Positions 10,582 through 19,040 of a stretch of DNA of 64,000 nucleotides are shown piece by piece. A model generated the notes under the pieces. The model had not been told where the DNA came from. It did no database searches and saw only the letters and a list, made by a program, of their open reading frames with translations. The position numbers and the translations under genes are program-made. This stretch comes from Folioceros fuciformis (lineage: Eukaryota; Anthocerotophyta; Anthocerotopsida; Anthocerotales): positions 373,212 through 437,211 of the forward strand of contig JBNGIO010006370.1 in the NCBI GenBank assembly GCA_049999805.1, written 5' to 3'. Positions within the stretch are counted from its first letter, which is position 1. Every line of letters starts with the position of its first letter.

Positions 10582-11232
10582 CTTTGCCCACAACGACTCT
10601 TGTTATGAGAATTTTGCATTAGGGGTTAGTCATAATTTAGCACTAGGGACTATCTAGCTTTAGTTCATAGTGCAGCCCTTAAGTTTTGAAAAGCTACCTC
10701 ACTTTCTTTTTTAATGTTTTTTTGAACGAGTCCAATTACGGACGACTAAAATAAAATGCTTAATCTGAAGCCATATTTTGAGGTCAGAAGGAAAAGGATC
10801 TCTGGGCCATGTGGAAGGCATTTTCATTCAATTCTCCGGGCCATCTCCGAGGAGTCTTCCATTCCGATCCGTTTTCCCTGCATATCTCCGGGCCATGCAG
10901 ATCTCTGGGCCATCCAGATCTCTGGGCTATGGGCACGGCGTTTTTTGACGTTTCGACGAGCCATGGGAAGACACGTTTCCAAGGTTCGACGAGCCATGTG
11001 CAAGGCGTTTTTCAAGCTTTTGAAGACATGGGCCAGGACGAGCCAAGGTCTTTTCAAGTTTCCGAAGACATGTGCCAAGACAATTTCGGATTGTAAAGAG
11101 GCAAGTGCTCCTGAGCGTCTTTGTCTCTCATCAGTCATCCGTTTGGGCAGAGATGAAACTCAGCAAACACATTCGATGCCAAAGAAAAAGAGGGATATTC
11201 TCCGCCGTACACACATGAAGATCCGCTTGTTC
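10582..11232. repeat. Gene-free stretch with imperfect short repeats
   Basis: No gene is recognised. Between about 10795 and 11090 the sequence repeats variants of gatctctgggccatg, and then gacgagccatg with gttttt..aag segments, in a degenerate tandem pattern. A 189-codon frame at 10756-11325 merely translates these repeats and is not convincing as a gene. Confidence 0.45.
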
Positions 11233-11380
11233 TCATGGTCGACCCTTACAACTGCAGCAAGCATCTTCAAATCGACGGACACGGTTCCCATCTCCTACAA
11301 CTATGTGTCTCTGTTCAAGCCTTGACGTGATCTCCGTGGAGCTGTGTCAGTCACTGCACATGCGCAGATTCTTGGTTACC
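11233..11380 (-). pseudogene. Isolated C-terminal fragment of a DYW:KP domain
   Basis: The reverse strand reads VTKNLRMCSD-stop-HSSTEITSRLEQRHIVV, then VRRFEDACCSCKGRP and a stop. This is the last ~50 codons of the DYW:KP family. The codon for the second zinc Cys of CSDCH is TGA instead of TGC. Nothing of the PPR array or KP box precedes it. It lies ~200 bp downstream of the intact minus-strand gene ending at 11582, so it is a relic of a tandem copy or a partial duplication. Confidence 0.85.
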
Positions 11381-11581
11381 AATGCTTGAGACACCGATCT
11401 CGGTGATGAGGAGGAAGGAGGTGCATCCGCGTCGGTCATCCATGTTTTTTCTGTACAGTTGGAACCTCTTGGTTTGCATACAAAGATAGTTCATCCACAA
11501 ACCAGTCAATGGCAGGCACATTGATCCCGAAGGAATGTTACATAGTATATATGCCTTGAACCCGGACCAGTTCCTCATTCT

Positions 11582-14500
11582 CTAAGGTCGACCCTTACAA
11601 CTGCAACAACCACTTGCAAATCGATGGACGCGGTACCCATCCCTTACAACAATGTCCCTCTGTTCAACCCTTGACATGATCTCGGTGGAACTGTGGCAAT
11701 CACCGCACATGCGTAGGTTCTTCGTTACCATCAGGGGTGTACCACTCGGAGTGTTCAAGAGACCGAAAGCCAAAGCTAGTTTCTCGGCATGCCCACAAAG
11801 AGCATCTTCTTTTTGCTTCTCACCCAGTGACTTCAACACCAACTTCGTGAGAGGTACGTGGCCTCCTTCCTGCTTCAGACGTGAATTCGTGCTTGCTACC
11901 TTGAGAGTTATGTCCTCTCGTCTTTCTCCCACAAGAAATCTGTGTACCTGCTCGTTCACCTCAATGGTGGCCACTGCAGGTTTCTTATTGCCTCCTGCTA
12001 CCATTCTCTGCGCTTCAATCCTCTCTGCATCGGTCCACCTGCCTGCATCTGCATAAGCATTGGCCATAAGCACATATGCGGACGCCCACCGAGGGTCCAG
12101 ACTAACAATGCTCTCAAAACACCACTTCGCTCTGCCAAGATCGCCATGGCTTTTACAAGCATTTAAAAACACCGTCAGGCCCACAACATTACTTTGGCCC
12201 TCACACGATAACAGCATCTTCTCTGCCTCATCTAAATGCCCAGCACGCCCTAAAAGATCAATCATACAAATGTAATGCTCGAAAGTAGGTTCAATGCCAT
12301 GCTGTTCAACCATGGATTCAAAGTGCTTGCGACCCTCCTGGACAAGTCCCTCATGACTGCATGCTACTAGAAGGCAAGTGAATGTAACACCGTCAGGCTG
12401 AGTGCCGGCAACTAGCATCTCCTCAAAACAAGCTAGTGCTCTGTGACCATCATCACAAGTACCATACCCAGATATCAGGGCATTCCATGTCACCACATCC
12501 TTGGTGGCCAAGCTGTCAAAAACGAGTCGTGCTGCATCCAGTTCGCCACATTTTGCATACATGTCCACCAGGCAGTTGCCCAACACGACGTTACCCAGCA
12601 GTCCTCTTTCCACAATCTGTGTGTGCAGATGCCTGCCCTTCTGTAGGGCACCCGTGCTTGCGCAGGCTTTTAAAACACAAGTCAAAGTAACATCGTCAGC
12701 CAAAATGAGGCCCTCTTGCTCCATTTGTTCATATAGAAGAAGCGCCTCTTGGCCAAGTCCTTGCTGTGCATACCCAGACATCAGGGCATTCCAGGTCACC
12801 ACACTCTTTGTGGCTATGCTGTCAAATACCAGGCGTGCATCTTGCAGCTCACCACACTTTGCATACATGTCCACCAGACTGTTGCCCAGCACTCCAGTGT
12901 CCAGTAGTCGTCTTTCAACAATCTGTGAATGCAGCTGCCTGCCCTTTGGCAAGGCACCAGTGCTTGCACAGACCTTTAGGAGGGAAGCAAAAGTGACACG
13001 ATCAGCCAAAATCAGGCCCTCTTGCTCCATTTGTGCGAACAGATTAAGCGCCTCTTGGCCAGGTCCATGCTGTGCATAGCCAGATATCATAGCATTCCAC
13101 GTCAACACATCCTTTGTGGCCATACTATTAAAAACCTGGCGAGCATCTTCCACTTCACCACATTTTGCGTACATGTCCACCAGGCAGTTGCCCAACAATA
13201 CACCATCAAGTAGTCCTCTTTTGACAATCTGTGAGTGCAGCTGCCTGCCCATCTGTAGTGCACCGGTGCTTCCACAGGCCTTCAGAAGGCAAACGAAAGT
13301 AACATGGTTAGCTACGGTCACACCCTCTTCCTCCATTTGTCCGTACAGAAAAAGCGCCTCTTGGCCGAGTCCTTGCTGTGCATACCCAGCAATCAGCGCG
13401 GTCCATGTGACAACATTCTTTGTGCCCAAGCTGTCAAACACTTGGTGCGCTTTTTGAAGTTCACCACACTTTGCATACATGTCCACCAGGCAGGTGCCCA
13501 CCAGTACGTCATCTAGAAGCCCTCTTTGAACAATCTGTACGTGCAGCTGCCTGCCCTTCTGTAAGGCACCAGTACTTGCACAAGCTTTCAGAAGGCAAGC
13601 GAAAGTAACGTGGTTAGGTGAAATCAGGCCCTCCTCCTCCATTTGTCCGTACAGAGCCAGTGCCTCATTACCGAGCCCTTGCTGGGCATACCCAGCTATT
13701 AAGGCATTCCATATCACTACATTCTTTGTTGCCATGCTGTCAAAAACCTGGCGTGCATCTTTCAAGTCACCACATTTCGCATACATGTCTATGAGGCAGG
13801 TGCCAACAAATAGAGTGATAGGAATGCCACTGTCCAAAACATCAGAATGCACTTTTCTGCCAGACTCCAAATCGGCGGCCAATGCACAAGCTTGAAGGGC
13901 AGCTACAAAGACGTGAGCATCCGCAATCACTCCTGACCTACGCATCTTATGGTACAGGTGTACGGCCTCCAAAGGCTTCCCATTCTTCGCATATGCAGAA
14001 ATTATGGAAAACCACATGAAGGAATTTGGTTTCCCCACCCTGGTGAACACATCCATGGCCTCCTGCAGCCTACCTCCACCTGCATACATGCGCAAGATAT
14101 GGTTCCCCAAGTAGGCATTCGACTCGTACCCAAGTTTCACCGTGAGATTATGGACTCGTCGCCCCACTACCAAGTTCTTTCTCATTGTACACAGTTTTAT
14201 CACTGTGTAAAACAGGGACTGGGAAATCGGAACATCTGTCTGTGCCAGAGATTCCAGGGCTCTCACGGCCTCTGACAGCTTCCCCTGCTGGCATAGCATG
14301 CTCACGGTCTCAGCTGTTATGACACCCACTTTTGATTCTGCACGCATGCCAGGTTCAGGCTTATCCGGAGGGCTCCAGTCGGAAGGATAGGCACCATGAC
14401 CCATCTGCATATCCAAGGGATCGAGCTCCTCATCAACCCAATCTCGCTTGAACGTGTTGTTTAACCACAGGACCTCGCTGGACCCCCCATGCCGGATGTC

Positions 14501-14797
14501 AAGCGATCGGGAGGCCTGCTTATCTCGTCTGCTGTCCCACCCCATGACAGGTTCCGGCAAAGATTGTTGCGACCAATGCTCCTGCTCCTGGTGACGACCA
14601 TCGCTGGAAAACCAGTCCCTACCCACACATTTGGGCGGAAATGGACGAGCTGGGCTACCAACGCTGCTGCAATTGGAGGCTTCGTTTGCAAGGATCTGAC
14701 TCCTTAAAGTGAGGTGGGCGGGAGCGCCCCGAAGAATCCCTGTGCACAAACCACTTTGTTGGGTCCACAACGGTTCCGGTTGCCATGCTGTGGACAT
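11582..14797 (-). CDS. PPR-PLS protein with DYW:KP domain (copy 4), candidate U-to-C editing factor
   Basis: An intronless 1071-residue frame, the longest of the family, transcribed opposite to copies 1 and 2. The first ATG at 14797 (MSTAWQPEPLWTQQ) aligns with the sister starts. The PDF-like block is present but eroded (EHWSQQ, GWDSRRDKQ, LDIRHGG, EVLWLNN, WVDEEL). The array contains at least five highly similar P-L-S units repeating every 303-306 bp (~101 residues), visible from recurrences of the VDMYAKCGEL codons near 12550, 12852, 13157, 13463 and 13769. The tail has E1/E2, the KP box (KKPAVATIEV), HAEKLA, CGDCH and GCCSCKGRP. All known zinc and catalytic positions of the DYW fold appear intact. 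Predicted to act in a plastid or mitochondrion in U-to-C editing; target unknown. Confidence 0.9.
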   Translation of the reverse strand: MSTAWQPEPLWTQQSGLCTGILRGAPAHLTLRSQILANEASNCSSVGSPARPFPPKCVGRDWFSSDGRHQEQEHWSQQSLPEPVMGWDSRRDKQASRSLDIRHGGSSEVLWLNNTFKRDWVDEELDPLDMQMGHGAYPSDWSPPDKPEPGMRAESKVGVITAETVSMLCQQGKLSEAVRALESLAQTDVPISQSLFYTVIKLCTMRKNLVVGRRVHNLTVKLGYESNAYLGNHILRMYAGGGRLQEAMDVFTRVGKPNSFMWFSIISAYAKNGKPLEAVHLYHKMRRSGVIADAHVFVAALQACALAADLESGRKVHSDVLDSGIPITLFVGTCLIDMYAKCGDLKDARQVFDSMATKNVVIWNALIAGYAQQGLGNEALALYGQMEEEGLISPNHVTFACLLKACASTGALQKGRQLHVQIVQRGLLDDVLVGTCLVDMYAKCGELQKAHQVFDSLGTKNVVTWTALIAGYAQQGLGQEALFLYGQMEEEGVTVANHVTFVCLLKACGSTGALQMGRQLHSQIVKRGLLDGVLLGNCLVDMYAKCGEVEDARQVFNSMATKDVLTWNAMISGYAQHGPGQEALNLFAQMEQEGLILADRVTFASLLKVCASTGALPKGRQLHSQIVERRLLDTGVLGNSLVDMYAKCGELQDARLVFDSIATKSVVTWNALMSGYAQQGLGQEALLLYEQMEQEGLILADDVTLTCVLKACASTGALQKGRHLHTQIVERGLLGNVVLGNCLVDMYAKCGELDAARLVFDSLATKDVVTWNALISGYGTCDDGHRALACFEEMLVAGTQPDGVTFTCLLVACSHEGLVQEGRKHFESMVEQHGIEPTFEHYICMIDLLGRAGHLDEAEKMLLSCEGQSNVVGLTVFLNACKSHGDLGRAKWCFESIVSLDPRWASAYVLMANAYADAGRWTDAERIEAQRMVAGGNKKPAVATIEVNEQVHRFLVGERREDITLKVASTNSRLKQEGGHVPLTKLVLKSLGEKQKEDALCGHAEKLALAFGLLNTPSGTPLMVTKNLRMCGDCHSSTEIMSRVEQRDIVVRDGYRVHRFASGCCSCKGRP

Positions 14798-15189
14798 CGT
14801 CAAGCGAAAGATGAGTCTAAGGACAGACTACATGTTCTATAGAAGCACATGCCCGGGTATTGAGCTTAAAGCGAAGGGACTATCCATGTGTATGATCACA
14901 CAAATCTGAAGGGTAACTGAGACAAAAATACACTGGAATCTTCCAGCCAAGGAAGAGATTCCAAAGTTTTGGCCACCGACCGGTAAAGCGCGCTTAGATT
15001 CAAGCCATCGAAGAACTCCTTCCTTTCAGAGAATGATTCATTGGATTTGATTACCACAGTTAGGGTGTCAGATGGGGTAGCAGGGAGACGAAGACGTCAG
15101 ACGTTTCTCGGTGTGGCTTGGGATGCGAGCACGTTTTACTTGTCTTCTCTGCCGTAGACACTCGAGCACTGGCTAGTTACTGCCACGGT
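14798..15189. other. Short intergenic region
   Basis: About 0.4 kb between the start of DYW:KP copy 4 and the end of the fragment at 15190. It should hold the promoter of copy 4. Nothing else is recognised. Confidence 0.35.
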
Positions 15190-15860
15190 CGACCCTTACA
15201 ACTACAACAAATGGTTGTACGCATCACCCATCCCTTACAACAATGTCACTCTGCTCTATCCTTGACATGATCGCCGTGGAACTGTGGCAGTCACTACACA
15301 TGCGTAGATTCTTCGTTACCACCAGAGGTATGCCACTGGGAGTGTGCAAGAGATCAAACGCCACAGCTAGCTTCTCAGAATGCCCACAAAGTGCATCTTT
15401 TTCCTTCTCCTGCAATGGCCTCAACACCAAGTTTGTGTGAGGTTTATGTCCTCCTTCCTCCTTCATACGCGCATTCGTGCTCTCCACTTTGAGCGCAATA
15501 TGCTCTCGTTTCTCCCACTGGGAATGTGCAAGAGACCAAACGCCACAGCTAGCTTCTCAGCATGCCCAAAAGGGCATCTTCTTTTTCCTTCTCCTGCAAT
15601 GGCTTCAACACCAAGTTTGTGTGAGGTATATGACCTCCTTCCTCCTTCATACGTGCATTCGTGCTCTCTACCTTGAGCGCAATATGCTCTCTTGGTTCTC
15701 CTACCAGGAATGTATGCACCTGCTCCTTTACCTCAACGGTTGCCACTCCAGGTTTCTTGTTAGCTCCTGCTGCCCTTCTCTGTGTTTCAATATAGCCGAT
15801 TCTGCACCCGCGTCCAGGAAACTTGGAGGGAAAGCTTAATGGTGGTGATGATGTGAAGGC
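15190..15860 (-). pseudogene. DYW:KP domain fragment with internal 190-bp tandem duplication
   Basis: Reading on the minus strand, the fragment begins near the end of E1 (IETQRRAAGANKKPGVATVEV, a KP box with Gly for Ala), continues VHTFLVGEPREHIALKVESTNARMKEEGGH, and breaks after DALLGM. The same ~175 bp (REHIALKVEST to the GHSEKLAVAF region) is then repeated at 15336-15510 versus 15527-15695, and only the second copy goes on to TKNLRMCSDCHSST and DIVVRDG. There it shifts frame; out-of-frame traces of the CCSCKGRP codons end at ~15190. No PPR array is attached. It lies just downstream of the PPR-E gene on the same strand. Confidence 0.8.
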
Positions 15861-15933
15861 AATTCGTCTCCGAGGTGAGGTCTTTCGAATGGAGAAAATC
15901 ATATCGAGCGGATTGAGGATGCTAATCGAGACT

Positions 15934-18183
15934 CTAAATGGGCATATAATGAGTACATGATATATTCCCAGTTTGCCTCAGCAGTAAGGTTACCTTATCT
16001 AGAAGGTCATGTACTTCCTCATGTTCAGGGTGCTTGCGGTCTCCTACGTAGAATGTGTGCGCTTCCTGCTCGACCTCAATCCAGCTCCACCCAGGTTCCT
16101 TCCAGGCACCTTCCCTCCTTCTGCACTTGAATAGTGCCTTTGCTTGGTCAAAGAGGCCGGCATCGGCATAGATGTGTGACATCAAAACATATGCTGCAGC
16201 ATCCTTGGGTTGCAGACGTAAGGCACAATCAAAAACACGTTCTGCCAGGGCTATGTTGCCATGCTTCCGACAGGCCGCCAGGACGCAAAGCCATGTTGCC
16301 AGGTCAGGCTGAATTGGCATCACTGACAAGAGCTCCTCCACCTTTGAAAAGTTTCCTGCGCGGCCGAAAAGGTCTACCATGCTCACATAATGCTCGATTT
16401 CCGGGGTCACGCCGAAGTCTTTGCTCATGGATTCGAAGTACTCCACACCTTTCTCGACCAGGCCGGCATGACTGCAAGCTGTGAGAAGGGACACAAATGT
16501 CACCGCATCTGGGTGAATTCCTGCTAGTCGCATGGCCTGATAACATTGCAGGGCTTCTTGCCCCAGCCCATACTGAGAATATCCAGTGACCATGGCTGAC
16601 CATGTCACAACATCTCTTGTGCTCATACTATCAAACACCTTGCGGGCATCGTCGAGACTCCCACACTTTGCATACATGGCCACCAGGCAGTTGTTGACAA
16701 CAAGGTCAGCTCCAAGCCCTCTTGTCTGGATCTGACAGTGAAGCTGCTTACCCTGCTGCAATGCACCAATGCTGGCACATGCCTTCAGAAGGCAAACAAA
16801 TGCAACATGATCATTCGGATCGATGCCCTCTTTTTGCATGACTGCATAAAGAGACAGCACTTCCTGACCAAGACCATGCTGGGCATATCCACAAAGCATC
16901 GAGGTCCATGTTACCCCATCTTTGGTCAGCATAGTGTCAAACACCCTGCGGGCCTCGTCCAAGCTGCCGCATTTCGCATACATGTCCACCAGACAGTTAC
17001 TGACAAGCACGTTAGATTCCAGTCCTCTTGCCTGAATCTGAGAATGGAGCTGCTTCCCCTGGTGTAGAGCACCAGTGCTGGCACATGCTTTCAGCAGGCA
17101 CAAGAATGTAACGTAGTCAGCTGGAAACATCCTTTCCTGCTCCATAACTGCGTAAAGCGCAAGGGCTTCCTTACCGTGCCCAAGCTGAGCATATCCTGCT
17201 AGCATAGCAGTATATGCCACCACATTTCTTGAGGGCAAATTATCAAACACCCTGCGGGCATCCGCTATGCTCCCACATTTCGCATACATGTCCACCAGGC
17301 AGCTACCAACAACTACATCACGGTCGAGTCCCCTACCCTGAACTTGGGCATGAAGCTGTTTGCCAAGGTCTAACGCTCTGATGCTGGCACATGCGTTCAG
17401 GAGGCAAACAAAAGTAACCTGGTCAGCTGGTATGATGGCCTCCTGTTGCATATTTGCATAGAGAGCAAGAGCTTCTTCCCCAAGCCCATGCTGGGCATAT
17501 CCTGCAAGCATTGCAGTCCACGTCACCACATTCTTGGTGGTCAAGTCGTCAAAAACCCTGCGTGCATTATCTAGGCTACCGCATTTCGCGTACATGTCAA
17601 CCAGGCAACTGCCAACAAACACATTTGGCTCAAGTTCAGTCCGCAGAAAATCAGCATGGACCTCCCTGCCTGAAGCCAAATCTGCTGCGTTTGCACATGC
17701 TTTAAGGACAGCCACAAATATATGAGCGTCTGGTGTAACTCTTGACTGACGCATCTGCCAGTACAGTTTTATTGCCTGCATGGGTTCTCCGTGTTCGGCA
17801 TGGGCTGAAATCAAGGACGACCACATGTATGCGTCTGGAGAAATCAGTTTGGCGAATACCTCCAATGCTTCAGTCAGCCTACCGTGAGAGGCATACATGC
17901 AGATTGTGTGGTTCGCTAAAAACTTGTTAAGCTCATAGCCACTCGAAACGATAAGACCATGGACCTTTCTTCCAAAATCCAACTCCTTCTTCGTGGTACA
18001 CTCTTTCAGGACCCCTCGGAAGAGAGATGCTGGAATATACGATCCCTGACGAGAGAGCAGATTCAAGGCTTCGACGGCTTCACCAGTCAATCCCTCCTCA
18101 GACTGTTCGCTCCCTTCTCCATGCCCTACCAACCTGCACCACGAAGGCCACTCCCGCCGCCCCCTTGCCTGTAATTTTTTCAT
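15934..18183 (-). CDS. PPR-PLS protein, E1/E2 class, no DYW domain
   Basis: A 749-residue frame from the ATG at 18183. After a ~40-residue leader it carries a long P-L-S array with the repeating pattern LVDMYAKCGSLDDARRVFD, KNVVTWTAMLAGYAQHGLG and LLKACASIGAL, spaced ~101 residues per triplet. E1/E2 follow with a canonical PG box (KEPGWSWIE, ~residue 696) and AHTFYVGDRKHPEHEEVHDLL, ending at E2 without a DYW domain. Such E-class proteins act in organellar RNA editing or processing and usually need a DYW-type deaminase supplied in trans. The canonical PG box separates it from the DYW:KP family nearby. The leader is short for a transit peptide, so an unseen upstream exon is possible. Confidence 0.85.
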   Translation of the reverse strand: MKKLQARGRREWPSWCRLVGHGEGSEQSEEGLTGEAVEALNLLSRQGSYIPASLFRGVLKECTTKKELDFGRKVHGLIVSSGYELNKFLANHTICMYASHGRLTEALEVFAKLISPDAYMWSSLISAHAEHGEPMQAIKLYWQMRQSRVTPDAHIFVAVLKACANAADLASGREVHADFLRTELEPNVFVGSCLVDMYAKCGSLDNARRVFDDLTTKNVVTWTAMLAGYAQHGLGEEALALYANMQQEAIIPADQVTFVCLLNACASIRALDLGKQLHAQVQGRGLDRDVVVGSCLVDMYAKCGSIADARRVFDNLPSRNVVAYTAMLAGYAQLGHGKEALALYAVMEQERMFPADYVTFLCLLKACASTGALHQGKQLHSQIQARGLESNVLVSNCLVDMYAKCGSLDEARRVFDTMLTKDGVTWTSMLCGYAQHGLGQEVLSLYAVMQKEGIDPNDHVAFVCLLKACASIGALQQGKQLHCQIQTRGLGADLVVNNCLVAMYAKCGSLDDARKVFDSMSTRDVVTWSAMVTGYSQYGLGQEALQCYQAMRLAGIHPDAVTFVSLLTACSHAGLVEKGVEYFESMSKDFGVTPEIEHYVSMVDLFGRAGNFSKVEELLSVMPIQPDLATWLCVLAACRKHGNIALAERVFDCALRLQPKDAAAYVLMSHIYADAGLFDQAKALFKCRRREGAWKEPGWSWIEVEQEAHTFYVGDRKHPEHEEVHDLLDKVTLLLRQTGNISCTHYMPI

Positions 18184-19040
18184 TTTCGGCAAGGGGCAAC
18201 TGATCTGCAATCTCTATCCCTCTGGCATCGCCTGGATGTCCCCTGTCTAATCTCTGGTAAGCCTCCTGGTATGGCATTGCATCTCCTCCTCCTGCGGGAC
18301 CATGGGAGGAGGAGATCCAAAGCCATGGCCTAACCATGGAAGGCAATGTTTCGCGTGCTAACCTGCACTACGTGTCCGCCGCGTTTATTCCAATTGCAGG
18401 GGCTCAGGTGCTGACCAAGGTGGTTCAACCTAACTTCCAAGTTTTGAAAGCTGAACAATATGTATGACATCCGTGCACGCACTCTACGAACTATGGTAGA
18501 TATGGGTTGTGCTGAACTCCGATGCTCGGTGAATGCCAGGTTCTGTAAGGGAGGAAGATCGGCTGGTGTTTTGCTCTGTGGATGCCAGCTGTGGGAAGGG
18601 AATCAACACTGAAATGGTTTGCAAGGGAATCAACACCGAAATGGTTTGCAAGGGAATCAACACCAAAATAGATGGTTTGCAGGTGAATCAACACCAAAAT
18701 GGTTTGCATGGAATAACCGAGAATGACTCATCTAAATGGCTGGCAAGGGAATCATCACTACAATGGTTTGCAAGGGACTCAACACCAAAATGATTTGCAA
18801 GGGAATCAACGCCAAAACGGTTTGGAAGGAAATCGACCAGAATGATGATCAAAATGGTTTGGAAGGGAATCAACAACCAAAGAGTATGCCGATTTTGTCT
18901 GAAAGCTTGGATTCAGCTTGCACACTTCGCTTTCAGTACAAATCCTTCCGGATTAGCCATTCGTGAAGTCCAAAAATTTCTCAAAAGCTAGTTGCAGATA
19001 GCACATATTCCACCTATTCTGTCTGATGAGCAGCATTTGC
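18184..19040. repeat. Intergenic region with ~27-bp degenerate minisatellite
   Basis: From about 18596 to 18890 a unit close to gggaatcaacaccaaaatgg followed by tttgcaa (27 bp) is repeated about ten times with substitutions and small indels. Frames on both strands translate the repeat and are not genes. The flanks show nothing recognisable. Confidence 0.75.

Noticed and set aside
10756-11325. 189-codon plus-strand frame
   Set aside because: Its sequence simply translates imperfect nucleotide repeats and the antisense of a DYW:KP fragment; no domain is recognisable.
365-15860. CRISPR-like or bacterial defence interpretation of the regular repeats
   Set aside because: The ~100-bp and ~303-bp periodicity is explained by PPR and P-L-S coding repeats; the genome is eukaryotic with spliced genes.
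18491-18876. Repetitive frames encoding NHFGVDSLA-type peptide repeats
   Set aside because: They arise from the 27-bp minisatellite read in a 3n frame, on both strands.
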